From contig OZ244029.1 of assembly GCA_965214945.1 (NCBI GenBank), forward strand, positions 2,790,001-2,854,000: 64,000 bases of DNA, given 5' to 3'. A program made the translations under genes and the position numbers. The notes under the pieces were generated by a model, which worked only from the letters and a program-made list of their open reading frames with translations, searched no databases and was not told where the DNA came from. Shown piece after piece: positions 41,391-49,956 of this stretch; positions within the stretch are counted from its first letter, which is position 1; the number at the start of each line of letters is the position of its first letter. This stretch comes from JAAXHB01 sp965214945 (GTDB taxonomy: Bacteria > Actinomycetota > Acidimicrobiia > Acidimicrobiales > Aldehydirespiratoraceae).

Positions 41391-41458
41391 CCGGTGGCGG
41401 CGGCTGCGATCCACTGATCGGCGGTGCCGGTGCCATTGCGCTGCCAGAAACGCCGTGA

Positions 41459-42571
41459 GTGACGATGGCAACGGTGCTGATTTGCGGGATCGGAGAGTTG
41501 GGGGGCTGGGCGCTGGAGTTCCTCGCGCGCTCACCGGACATCGACCGGATCGTCACCATGCGACGCTCGCCGCCGTCCGGGCCGAGCCGAGCAGCGCTGG
41601 CCGCTGTCGGCGCCGTGTTCCAAGACCGGCTTGTGCGTTGCGACCACAGGACCGGCGACGTGACCGACGTGGCTGCGACGGCCCGGATTCTGAGAGAGAT
41701 CGAACCCGACGTGATCCTCGCCGCGGCGACGTTGCGCACACCCCGGGCGCTGGCCAACGTCACCGTCGACGCCGGCATCCGCAACATCCTGGAGCGAGCC
41801 GGTTTCGGAATGTGGCTACCGAACCATCTGCTGCCAGCGGCCCGGCTAACCGAGGCCGTCATGGAAGCTGAGCTCAACACCGCGATCGTCAACGCCGCCT
41901 TCCCCGACGTCGTCAACCCCGCCGTTTGGAAGCGGTTTGGACACGGCCCGATCGCCGGGGTCGGCAACGGCGAGGTGTCAGCTGCGGTGCTGGCTCATTA
42001 CCTGGCAACCAGCTGGGCGGTGCCGCTCAGTGACGTGAAGGTGGCGCTTGTGGCCTCTCACGCGTTCTTGACCCTCGGCCCGCCGACACCTCACTGGGCA
42101 AGGCTCTGGGTACGAGGCCGTGACGTCACGGCCTCCGTCGACGTCGGCGCGGTCGTCGCCGCCTACCCCGAGCCCGTCGACTGGCGCAGGACACCTACGT
42201 TCTCGGTGTTCGCGGCCTCAGCCGTCGACAACATCACCAGCCTGCTGTCGCCACAGCCGCGCTACACGCACGTCACGGCCCCGAACGGCCTGCCGGGGAG
42301 CTACCCGGCGCACGTCTCGGCCGCGGGGATCGAGCTGGCGCTGCCCGAGGGGATCACTCCCGAGCAGGCGGCACGGGTCGCCGCGGCGGGCAACGCCCAC
42401 AGCGGCATCGAACGCATCGATGGCGACGGCACGGTGGTCTTCACCGAAGGGGCGGCGGCGGCCATGTCCGAACTCGGCTATGACGGCGCGAGAGTCCGCT
42501 TCGAAGAACTCGAAGACCGCGTCCAGCAGTTGAACCGCCTGTTCACCCGAATCACCGCCACAGCCCGTTGA
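41459..42571 (+). CDS. Rossmann-fold protein, saccharopine-dehydrogenase-like, function unknown
   Basis: 370 residues. N-terminal NAD(P)-binding strand with LICGIGELGGWALEFLAR (GxGxxG), then VTDVAATARILREIEPDVILAAATL. The rest does not match a family I recognise; a central FPDVVNPAVWKRFGHGP and a C-terminal segment with PEGITPEQAARVAAAGNAH stand out. Placed between the E1 pair and a DHDPS-family lyase, it may form or reduce an imino acid. GTG 41459 (or ATG 41465) start. Confidence 0.7.
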   Translation: MTMATVLICGIGELGGWALEFLARSPDIDRIVTMRRSPPSGPSRAALAAVGAVFQDRLVRCDHRTGDVTDVAATARILREIEPDVILAAATLRTPRALANVTVDAGIRNILERAGFGMWLPNHLLPAARLTEAVMEAELNTAIVNAAFPDVVNPAVWKRFGHGPIAGVGNGEVSAAVLAHYLATSWAVPLSDVKVALVASHAFLTLGPPTPHWARLWVRGRDVTASVDVGAVVAAYPEPVDWRRTPTFSVFAASAVDNITSLLSPQPRYTHVTAPNGLPGSYPAHVSAAGIELALPEGITPEQAARVAAAGNAHSGIERIDGDGTVVFTEGAAAAMSELGYDGARVRFEELEDRVQQLNRLFTRITATAR

Positions 42572-42618
42572 GCATGGCATCGCACCACCACGCCTCCCCG
42601 GCGCGGGCTGCCGTGGCG

Positions 42619-42653
42619 TGCCGAATAGACCCCGAGGCCATGCCGAATAGACC
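42619..42653. repeat. 13-bp direct repeat, period 22
   Basis: TGCCGAATAGACC occurs at 42619-42631 and 42641-42653, between the Rossmann gene stop and the lyase start. Two short copies; significance unknown. Confidence 0.55.
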
Positions 42654-42684
42654 GCGATGATGCGCCGAAACATGTGAGGTGACT

Positions 42685-43644
42685 ATGCCCGAATTCAATC
42701 GCAGGCCACTTGCGGGACTGTTCCCGCTGCTGCCACTCAGTCTCGACCCCGAAGGTGAAGTCGACGTGGCCGCTATTCGCCACAACATCGGCATCCTTGG
42801 CGAGTCTGGCGTCCCCGGCATGATCGTCTTCGGTTCAATGGGTCAGATGACGAACGTGTCGGAAGCTGAGTTCGACCGCGTGACCGAACTCACCGTCGCC
42901 GAAGGGCATCGCCACGGGCTGGCAGTGGTCGTTGGCAGCACGGCGGCGTATCAGCGCGAAGCGGTGCGCCGAGCCCGTTTCGCCGAACGCGCCGGCGCGG
43001 ACGGCTCGATGCTGGCGGCGCCGTACGTGCTGCCTCTCACCGCGCGCCAAACAGTGGGGTTCTTCCGAGATGTCGCTGCCTCGCTCGACGGCGACATGGC
43101 GCTGATGCTCTACAATTATTCTCCACTGAACGGTGTGAACGTCACGTCTGATATGTGGGAGCTTCTGCTTGACGAACCCAACATCAAGGCGATCAAAGAG
43201 TCCAATTTCGCGCTGCCGCATTTTGATCAAATCCTTCTGACCATCGGCGACCGGGTCAACGTGTTCACCGGCAACGACCCAGCGTTCTTTCACGGCTCCG
43301 CGATGGGCGCGGCGGGAGCGACAGGCATCTTCTGCTGGGGCGGTCTGCGGGCCTCCAACCACTTCGTCGAGGAATGCCTGGAAGGCCGCCACTCCGACGT
43401 GTGGGTGCGGCAGACGTTCGAAGCCTTGCAGACTTGCTCGGCCGCCATCCGCACGCCGGATATGCCGCGGATGCTTTCCTTCGAGCACGGCTATTTGAAT
43501 GCCATCGTCGAAATCGCGGGCGGCCGCGCCGGCGCGCCCCGCAAGCCTTACGGCGTGCTCCCCCCAGAGGCGATCAAACGCATCCGGGCGGCCATGCGTC
43601 CTCTCCGGCAAGTCGAACGCCGGACGCGGCGGCGATCCCGATGA
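42685..43644 (+). CDS. dihydrodipicolinate synthase/N-acetylneuraminate lyase family aldolase
   Basis: 319 residues, TIM barrel. Schiff-base Lys is in IKAIKESNF and the catalytic Tyr in LYNYSPLNG; G-SMGQMTNVSEAEF replaces the GTTGE/GSTGE substrate-carboxylate loop, hinting at a non-standard substrate. The C-terminus is Arg-rich. ATG 42685 has GAGGTG six bases upstream. Class I aldolases of this type act on pyruvate-derived substrates, which fits the neighbouring oxidase/cyclodeaminase genes. Confidence 0.85.
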   Translation: MPEFNRRPLAGLFPLLPLSLDPEGEVDVAAIRHNIGILGESGVPGMIVFGSMGQMTNVSEAEFDRVTELTVAEGHRHGLAVVVGSTAAYQREAVRRARFAERAGADGSMLAAPYVLPLTARQTVGFFRDVAASLDGDMALMLYNYSPLNGVNVTSDMWELLLDEPNIKAIKESNFALPHFDQILLTIGDRVNVFTGNDPAFFHGSAMGAAGATGIFCWGGLRASNHFVEECLEGRHSDVWVRQTFEALQTCSAAIRTPDMPRMLSFEHGYLNAIVEIAGGRAGAPRKPYGVLPPEAIKRIRAAMRPLRQVERRTRRRSR

Positions 43645-43705
43645 CGGCGTTCGAGGCCCATTCTCCGGCGGGCGATATGGCCGCCCCAGCAAGCCCACGC
43701 GCCCG

Positions 43706-44746
43706 ATGACCGCTTTCGATCTGGACCCAGGCGAGTTGTTGTTCCTCAACCGGGAGTCGGTGGATCGGTTGCTCGATCCTGGAGCCGTTCTGCAACGCTG
43801 CGAGGACGCCTTCCGGTGGGTGGGGCAGGGAAAGGTCGATCAACGAAATCCGGTGAACCTGTACATCCATGACCGGCTCGGACCCGAGCCAGAGTTCGGT
43901 CACGGCGTAGTCCAGGCGTTTCCGGCGTTCGTCAAACCCTTGGACGTCGCCGCCGTCAAGTGGCTGGCATCATTCCGCAAGAACCCCCGCCGTGGCCTAC
44001 CCGCGATTTCGGCCACGGGCGTGTTGAACAGCACAGTGACGGGCATGCCGTTGGCGATCTTCGACGCAACCAGCGTCACCAACTTCCGCACCGGAGGACA
44101 TGCCGGCGTAGGCGCCAAGCACATGGCCCGGCCGGACTCCTCGACGGTGGCGATACTGGGCTGTGGCAACAACGGAGGGTCGCATCTGCGCACCATGGCA
44201 GAGATCTTCACCCTCGAGCAGGTGACCGTCTTCGACGTTCGTGCAGAGGCTCAGAGGGCGTTCGCCGCCGAGATGGGCGACATGCTCAGTGTGGAGGTGA
44301 CTGAATCCGACAACGTGGAGGTGGCTGTGCGCGATGCTGACGTCATTTGCGTCACCACGACCGCGCCCGAGCCGGTGCTGTTCGAGCAGTGGGTGAAACC
44401 GGGCGCGCACGTGTGCGCCACAACGGGATTCCGGGACGTCGACGTGGGATGCGTGCGGCGTTTCGACAAGTTCGCCGTGGGCTGGTACGGAAGAGACCTT
44501 GAATGGATCGAAGGCTCCGAAACCGGACGCATCGGTGGGTTGGCCTCAGGGGCGCTCAGCCGGGCCGATATCTACGCGGACCTGGCCGGCGAGATCATTC
44601 CCGGCCACAAGCCCGGCCGCACCGGGGCCGCGGAGCGGACGATCATGAGCCACATGGGAATGCCGGCCCTCGACACCGCTGTGGCCGAGCTGCTCTACGC
44701 CGAAGCGCAAAGGACGGGCACGGGCGACGTCTTGCGTCTCTTCTGA
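43706..44746 (+). CDS. ornithine cyclodeaminase/mu-crystallin family protein
   Basis: 346 residues. AVKWLASF (Lys), NFRTGGHAGVGAKHMA (Arg), ILGCGNNGGSHL (NAD-binding), and CATTGFRDVDVG (Asp) follow the OCD family. Family enzymes include ornithine cyclodeaminase, ketimine reductase and alanine dehydrogenase-like enzymes; the replacement of the usual G-T-G-x-Q with GCGNNG is odd. Close behind the lyase, likely the same pathway. Confidence 0.83.
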   Translation: MTAFDLDPGELLFLNRESVDRLLDPGAVLQRCEDAFRWVGQGKVDQRNPVNLYIHDRLGPEPEFGHGVVQAFPAFVKPLDVAAVKWLASFRKNPRRGLPAISATGVLNSTVTGMPLAIFDATSVTNFRTGGHAGVGAKHMARPDSSTVAILGCGNNGGSHLRTMAEIFTLEQVTVFDVRAEAQRAFAAEMGDMLSVEVTESDNVEVAVRDADVICVTTTAPEPVLFEQWVKPGAHVCATTGFRDVDVGCVRRFDKFAVGWYGRDLEWIEGSETGRIGGLASGALSRADIYADLAGEIIPGHKPGRTGAAERTIMSHMGMPALDTAVAELLYAEAQRTGTGDVLRLF

Positions 44747-44797
44747 CGCTGACGGCGGTGGCGCAACATATAACGACGTGATGGGAATGGCGCGAAG

Positions 44798-46009
44798 ATG
44801 AACAAACACCGAGCCGACATCGTGGTGATCGGGGCAGGAGTGGCAGGGACCAGCATCGGTTATCAGCTGGCCCGTCACTCCGACCGGCAGGTGATCATCG
44901 TTGATGCCAGAGCGCCGGTGGGGGGCATCTCGGGTCGGACGTTCGGGCAGATCCGCCAGCACTACTCCAACGAGCTGATGGTCCGCATGGCCATGCGGGG
45001 CTTCCACTGCATCCGCAACTGGGCCACAGAGGTGGGCTACGGCGATCCGGGATATGTGCGCCTGGGCTACCTGCTGCTGGTGACCGAAAATCAGATCGAC
45101 GGCCTGCGGCGCAACATCGCGCTCGGCGCAGCGGCGGGCGTGGACACTCGCTTCGTGGACCCCGACGCCGTCGCCGGCATCGAGCCTCTGCTACGCACCA
45201 AAGACCTGGCCGGCGGCGCGTACGAACCCGACGGGGGCTATATCGATGTAACGAAGATGGTGCTGAGCTGGCTGGGCGCCGCAGCCGCCGCGGGTGCCAT
45301 CGTGATGACCCCGACGGTGGTGGAGCGGATCGACACATCTGGTGGTGCCGTGACGGGCGTGACCCTGGCCTCCGGAGACGAGATCCAGGCACCCGTCGTG
45401 GTGGCCGCTACCGGAGCATGGGCTCGGGACCTGCTTGACCCGATAGGCGTGAGCGTACCCGTCGAGCGGCGCCGGCTCGACATGGCCATGCGCAGGCAAC
45501 GGCCCGGCACGCCGCAGCTCCACTGCTGCGTCACCGACGGCAACTCCAACCTGGTGATCAGGCCCGACATGGGCCGTCACGTGCTGGCCGTGGCCTACCC
45601 GCCGGAGATGCCGGTAGTGGACGACCCGCTCGCCGACGCGGCGAAGGACGATCACCGACGTCACGGCGAGCACATCGACCGTGCTGTGCGCGAGCGGCTG
45701 CCCGGCATGGAGCTGGAAGACGAGCCCGTGGCGCTGATCAGCGGCGCTTACGACATCACGCCCGACTATCACCCAATCCTCGGCTGGGCCGACGAGATCT
45801 CCGATGTGAGCGGGCTGTACCTGGCCGTCGGCTTTTCAGGGCATGGGCTGAAGCTGTCGCCCACAGTCGGCGAGATCGCCGCCGCAGGGGTTCTCGGCGT
45901 CGACCAAGTCGGCAACGCGCCGCCGCTGGACGCCTCCGCGCTGCGCCCCAGCCGCTTCGCCGAGGGCGACCTGATGCACCTAACCTACGGACCCAGCGCC
46001 CGCGCCTAA
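44798..46009 (+). CDS. FAD-dependent amine/amino acid oxidase (DAO family)
   Basis: 403 residues. N-terminal FAD motif VVIGAGVAGTSIGYQLAR, RxHYSNELMVRMAMRGF, DGGYIDVTKMVLSWLGAAA, TGAWARDL and C-terminal YLAVGFSGHGLKLSPTVGEIAA are DAO/sarcosine oxidase-family features. It would oxidise an N-alkyl or alpha-amino acid to an imine with H2O2 formation. The final 30 residues reappear in a frameshifted copy at 47367-47461. Confidence 0.88.
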   Translation: MNKHRADIVVIGAGVAGTSIGYQLARHSDRQVIIVDARAPVGGISGRTFGQIRQHYSNELMVRMAMRGFHCIRNWATEVGYGDPGYVRLGYLLLVTENQIDGLRRNIALGAAAGVDTRFVDPDAVAGIEPLLRTKDLAGGAYEPDGGYIDVTKMVLSWLGAAAAAGAIVMTPTVVERIDTSGGAVTGVTLASGDEIQAPVVVAATGAWARDLLDPIGVSVPVERRRLDMAMRRQRPGTPQLHCCVTDGNSNLVIRPDMGRHVLAVAYPPEMPVVDDPLADAAKDDHRRHGEHIDRAVRERLPGMELEDEPVALISGAYDITPDYHPILGWADEISDVSGLYLAVGFSGHGLKLSPTVGEIAAAGVLGVDQVGNAPPLDASALRPSRFAEGDLMHLTYGPSARA

Positions 46010-46069
46010 CCTGCCCAAGCGGCCCGGCCTGCTATCAAGCCACGCCGGTGGGCATGCTTGGTGTCTATG

Positions 46070-46327
46070 TCAGACTTTCTGGGTGGTGACTTCGCCGTAA
46101 GGTGTGACCCAGACTCTGACACGTTTCTCTTTAGTAGTGAGAACTACGATCAAATAAACCAGCAACCAAAGACCCGCTGTCATAAAGGACAGGATCACGT
46201 GTAGTGCGTGGTTTGGTCTCTTCCCTATAACTAGAGTGGCGGACCGGTCGCTTTGAACTTCGATTCTATATCCCATGTTGAGATATCCATCTATTACTCT
46301 GTTGAGGTCCACATTCGATTCTTCCAT
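46070..46327 (-). CDS. small protein with one transmembrane segment, unknown
   Basis: 85 residues from ATG 46327 (AAAGG six bases upstream); an upstream ATG 46375 is possible. The first half is soluble (NVDLNRVIDGYLNMGY), then a hydrophobic stretch HVILSFMTAGLWLLVYLIVVL and a short basic C-terminal strand. No family recognised. It is in markedly more AT-rich DNA than its neighbours, converging on the DAO gene, consistent with acquired DNA. Confidence 0.6.
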   Translation of the reverse strand: MEESNVDLNRVIDGYLNMGYRIEVQSDRSATLVIGKRPNHALHVILSFMTAGLWLLVYLIVVLTTKEKRVRVWVTPYGEVTTQKV

Positions 46328-46496
46328 TTCTACCTTTGACCCTCCTAACGCATTAGCCGGCCACTCCAAGACCATAGCGTAACCCGTGACAATGAACAGA
46401 CAGCTCAGCCGTCACAGCACCCTATGAGCATAGAGGGTAGAGCACAACTTATGAGCGCCGAACTGCTGACGCTGCTCCTGGGAATAAGGACAGAGA

Positions 46497-47288
46497 ATGA
46501 CGGCTCAAGTCGTTGAGGCCTCCTCAATCGCCAAGAGCGGGCGGCCCGAGTTCAACGAGGACGCTCTCGTGCTCAGCGACTCGGTCGTAGCAGTATTCGA
46601 CGGTGAAACCGACAAGAGCGGCTCATCTCTCAGACCATCAGCAGGGCGACTGGCAGCTCTCACGCTGGCTGAGGCAGTGCTCGAGATCTCAGACACCGAC
46701 ACACCGGAGGTCGCCATCAAGCGACTCCACGAAGCCCTGACGGGCCTTGCCAGCGCTTACTTCGAGCTGGTGGCCGTGGGCGCGTTCTTGCATCTTCGCA
46801 CTCGCAGGATCGTCCGGGTTGGCGATGTGGCCGTCGGCATCAACACACGTCCGCAGCTTCCGTCGAAGCAGATCGACGTCATCGCTGCCAAGGCCCGCGC
46901 CGCGTTGCTCGAATCGCGCCTCAGAGCGGGTCACAACCTTGATGATCTAAGAGCAACCGACCCGGGTCGAGAGATGATCCTGCCGTTACTGCGCGCCGCT
47001 CGGCAATGGCGCAACGTCGCCGGATCGACATACGGGTTTGCCGCAATCGACGGATGCGGAACGCCCGACAGCCTGATCGAAGTGTTCAACGCGCCGCGCG
47101 GCAGCGAGGTGATCTTGGCGACGGACGGGTATCCGGGCGCCGGTCGCACCCTGGCGCAGAGCGAGGCCGCTCTGGCGGTAGTAATCAGGTCCGACCCGCT
47201 TCGGATCGCTGATCCGCCGGGCACGAGAGCCGTGCAGCCGGGCCACTTCAGCTTCGACGACCGCACCTACGTGCGTCTGAAGCTGTGA
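46497..47288 (+). CDS. divergent PP2C-like phosphatase-fold protein
   Basis: 263 residues. N20-E21-D22 (FNEDALV), D35-G36 (VAVFDGETDKSGS), RVGD110VAVG, ILATD210GYPG and FDD255RTYV follow the order of PP2C (PPM) metal-binding motifs, though the usual VADGMGG is VFDGETDKSG. Serine/threonine phosphatase activity is plausible but unproven. It sits in a small accessory patch between a DAO gene and its remnant copy, next to a GIY-YIG protein. Role unknown; signalling in stress or defence is speculation. Confidence 0.6.
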   Translation: MTAQVVEASSIAKSGRPEFNEDALVLSDSVVAVFDGETDKSGSSLRPSAGRLAALTLAEAVLEISDTDTPEVAIKRLHEALTGLASAYFELVAVGAFLHLRTRRIVRVGDVAVGINTRPQLPSKQIDVIAAKARAALLESRLRAGHNLDDLRATDPGREMILPLLRAARQWRNVAGSTYGFAAIDGCGTPDSLIEVFNAPRGSEVILATDGYPGAGRTLAQSEAALAVVIRSDPLRIADPPGTRAVQPGHFSFDDRTYVRLKL

Positions 47289-47366
47289 GCCGGCCCGACT
47301 GAGACCATAGAGCGAACCAGCCACCCGCTCAAGCTCAAGTCGCCAGTTTGGTCAACCGCTGACAGG

Positions 47367-47461
47367 GCCGCCACCGCTGGACGTCCGAGCGCTCCGACCG
47401 GAGTGCTTCGCTGAGGGCGGATCTGATGCACTTGACCTACGGCCCCAGCGCCCGTGCCTGA
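47367..47461 (+). pseudogene. 3' remnant of a second DAO oxidase gene, frameshifted
   Basis: Aligns with 45917-46009, the last 30 codons of the DAO gene: PPLD-x-ALRP-x-FAEG then, after one extra G near 47418, DLMHLTYGPSARA and a stop at 47459-47461. Most differences are at third codon positions. It is therefore a decayed paralogue fragment, not a recent target-site duplicate. No start or body of the gene remains. The other bases between 47289 and 47505 show nothing recognisable. Confidence 0.8.
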
Positions 47462-47504
47462 CGCCTACCGGTCTATCTCACCGAGCGGTGCCCCTAAAGT
47501 TGAG

Positions 47505-48464
47505 TCAAATGGTTTGCTTGTCTTCGCCGGTTTCCTTGTCTTTGCCATCTCTTTTGTGTAGGTAGCGTGCCCGAAGGGTCTTCAGCGGCATGGGCTCTCC
47601 CGAGACTCTCACTGCCCAAAAGTCCCAGCCAGGACACTCTACACCACCTTTAGCAGCTTTCCCAGCAGCAGAAGGAGTATCGTAAGCCTTGCCCTTGTAT
47701 TCAATCTTACCTTCAGCAGTTATGTAGGCTACTGCTGGCCACTTAGCAATAGCTGATTCAAGCTGAGTCCCATCATTAATAGACTTGATGGAATTACAAT
47801 CTATGAGATCCTTGACGGTCACACCGTAATACCGTTTTTGACTTCCGGATCGCGGAGTCATATGATCGGCAGTGTCAGCCTTCTCGATGCCACCTTCGTC
47901 CACTTTATCGTCACCTTCGTCCTTCTCGATCACTTCATCTGCTGTAGATGTATCGTGACCGAGCAGTGCAAGCAGGCCAACCACGGGTTTGATCAGACTC
48001 CGGAGTATCTGGCGCTCATATTGCTCCAGCGTATCATCTGTCGAGCGGCTCTTATTAACTAGAACTGCCGTTTCAGCTGAATCCAGCTCGTCATAGAGAT
48101 GACCCTCAAGCCAGCCAACTTCTGCCGAGTTGAAACCCTCTGGTGTGTTGCGCTTAACCAACAGAACTCGATACCAATCCGGCTTCTTCGTATAGTGGCT
48201 CTTGAGACGCTTATTGAGCCCGTTAGCAGTTTTTCCTACATAAGCGCGCCATATTCCATCGGAGTTATGGCGATACAACAGAATATAGACACCCGTCTTG
48301 GACCATTCGCCAACAAGGCTTCCAACCTGCGGTCGATCGATTACCCGCATGCGCAACGCTGTCAATCTGTCGATCACAGTGACAGGTCCTGAATCCTCCC
48401 CAGGCACAGGCACCAGCGTCGTATAAGGAATCCGGTCGACTTGCGATTGGATGCTATTGTTCAT
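47505..48464 (-). CDS. GIY-YIG nuclease-domain protein with C-terminal DUF4357/RAMA-like domain
   Basis: 319 residues. GVYILLY (58-64) and AYVGKTANGLNKRLKSH (with the GIY-YIG Arg near 86) plus WLEGHLYDEL (Glu near 120) define a GIY-YIG nuclease. A central acidic linker (EKDEGDDKVDEGG) leads to a C-terminal domain: GVTVKDLID, GTQLESAIAKWPA, YNKA/KGKAYDTPSAAGKAAKGG and GWDFWAVR, typical of DUF4357/RAMA domains that read or bind modified DNA. Unlike its neighbours, the gene is AT-rich, suggesting transfer. It is isolated; a DNA-damage, restriction or mobile-element role is possible. Confidence 0.8.
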   Translation of the reverse strand: MNNSIQSQVDRIPYTTLVPVPGEDSGPVTVIDRLTALRMRVIDRPQVGSLVGEWSKTGVYILLYRHNSDGIWRAYVGKTANGLNKRLKSHYTKKPDWYRVLLVKRNTPEGFNSAEVGWLEGHLYDELDSAETAVLVNKSRSTDDTLEQYERQILRSLIKPVVGLLALLGHDTSTADEVIEKDEGDDKVDEGGIEKADTADHMTPRSGSQKRYYGVTVKDLIDCNSIKSINDGTQLESAIAKWPAVAYITAEGKIEYKGKAYDTPSAAGKAAKGGVECPGWDFWAVRVSGEPMPLKTLRARYLHKRDGKDKETGEDKQTI

Positions 48465-48563
48465 GATCAGATGCTACCGCTCATACGGATCGCGTGCGTC
48501 GATCTTCAAAAAGGCACCGAGAGCCGATCGCAGGCTGCAGAGAACTGATGACGCCGCGAAGGG

Positions 48564-49895
48564 TTAGCTCCAGGGATAGGGGGAGTTGCTCACGGGATGT
48601 AGCCGGCCTGCTGCGTAGCGCGAATAGCGGAAGGGCTCAAGCAGCGACTGCGGCTCACCTAGCAGCTCTTTAGCCACCAGCGCGCCCACGCCGATCATCT
48701 TGTAGCCGTGGTTAGAGTCGGCGATGAAGTACACGTTGTCGGCGAAGGTGTCGAACACCGGGAAGTTGTCCGGTGTGAAGCTGCCGATGCCGCCTGAGGG
48801 CTCCCGGCTCATGAGATGTGACTTACCCTCGAAACGCTTCTGGCAGTGGGCCAGCGCAGCGCTCCAGGTGCGATAGAAGTCGTCGCCCACCACGAAGTCT
48901 GGCGATGCAGGCCCGTAGGGATCCACCGCCACCTCATCCGCAGGCTTGTCCACCACATAGGGCATGTACCCGCCCTGCACCCCACCGAAGTTGAAGTCGG
49001 GCTTGTAGTAAATACCCCACGGCCCCTCTGTCACCAACCCCGCCTCGTCATAAAGCGGGGCATCGGTGTCGACGTGCACCACCGAGGGCATGTTGCCGTC
49101 GTTATCGGTGAGATAGCCAGGATCCACCTTGAGGGTGCCCTCCTGCAGGCACACGTAAGTCCAGGTGGGCCGACTGTGGACTACGCCATCACCCGCCAAC
49201 ACGTCGGTGACGGTCGGCAACTCCAGCATCGCCCAGAGATGCTGCACCCACGGGCCCACAGCCACCACCACCTGCTCCACCGACACCGGCCCCCGGTCGG
49301 TGAGCACCGCAGCAACCGCGCCCGAGGCGTCGCGGTCGAACCCGGTGACCGTCACGCCGCTCACTACGCGGGCACCCGCAGTCTCCGCTTTGCCCAGCAG
49401 CCCCTTCAGCGACGCCATGTTGTTGGCGTAGCCCCCGCGGTGCTCGTGCAACACGCTGGTGATGCCCTGCGCCTGCCAGTCGTCGAAGATGCCGCGCATG
49501 TAGCGGCGGCTCGCCGCGGCACCCTCCACGAAAGTCGACGCGTACCCGATGGCTTTTTGCTGCTCGTAGATCGTGCCTACATCGGCGCGCATCGCTTCGT
49601 GGCTGATCTGCATATACCCCACCGGGTGGTAAGAAAAAGCCTCCGGGTCGCTGTCCCACACGCTCACCGAATGTGCCATCAGCTCGCGCATCGCCGGCTG
49701 GAAATAGTTGTTGCGGATCACGCCGCAGGCAATACCCGAAGGCCCCGCCCCGACGCCGGTCTTGTCGATTACCACCACGTCGTCGCCCGAGCCCCGACCG
49801 GAAGCCTTCAGGTCGCGGGCCAGGTTCCACGCTGTGGACAGTCCGTGAATGCCCGCGCCAATGATCAGGTAGCGAACTGAAGAAGGAAGGCTCAT
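48564..49895 (-). CDS. FAD-dependent oxidoreductase of the DAO/sarcosine-oxidase-beta type
   Basis: 443 residues. YLIIGAGIHGLSTAWNLAR (FAD), a Gly-rich insert with GSGDDVVVIDK, GVIRNNYFQPAMREL, HEHRGGYANNMASLKG, VVAVGPWVQHLW and FIADSNHGYKMIGVGALVAKELLG resemble SoxB/MgdA-like amine oxidases. It is the last gene of the gmaS-mgsABC operon, so oxidising N-methylglutamate to glutamate and formaldehyde is a plausible role; no Mgd B, C or D subunit genes are present here. Confidence 0.85.
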   Translation of the reverse strand: MSLPSSVRYLIIGAGIHGLSTAWNLARDLKASGRGSGDDVVVIDKTGVGAGPSGIACGVIRNNYFQPAMRELMAHSVSVWDSDPEAFSYHPVGYMQISHEAMRADVGTIYEQQKAIGYASTFVEGAAASRRYMRGIFDDWQAQGITSVLHEHRGGYANNMASLKGLLGKAETAGARVVSGVTVTGFDRDASGAVAAVLTDRGPVSVEQVVVAVGPWVQHLWAMLELPTVTDVLAGDGVVHSRPTWTYVCLQEGTLKVDPGYLTDNDGNMPSVVHVDTDAPLYDEAGLVTEGPWGIYYKPDFNFGGVQGGYMPYVVDKPADEVAVDPYGPASPDFVVGDDFYRTWSAALAHCQKRFEGKSHLMSREPSGGIGSFTPDNFPVFDTFADNVYFIADSNHGYKMIGVGALVAKELLGEPQSLLEPFRYSRYAAGRLHPVSNSPYPWS

Positions 49896-49956
49896 CGTGC
49901 GTGTCCGGCTCGGTGACCGTCTGCTAGCCCGACGCGGGAAACCCCGGCTGAGCCGC

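Noticed and set aside
46010..47461. Site-specific integration with target-site duplication of the DAO 3' end
   Set aside because: The two copies differ by many substitutions and a frameshift, there is no integrase or tRNA, so a decayed paralogue is the simpler reading.
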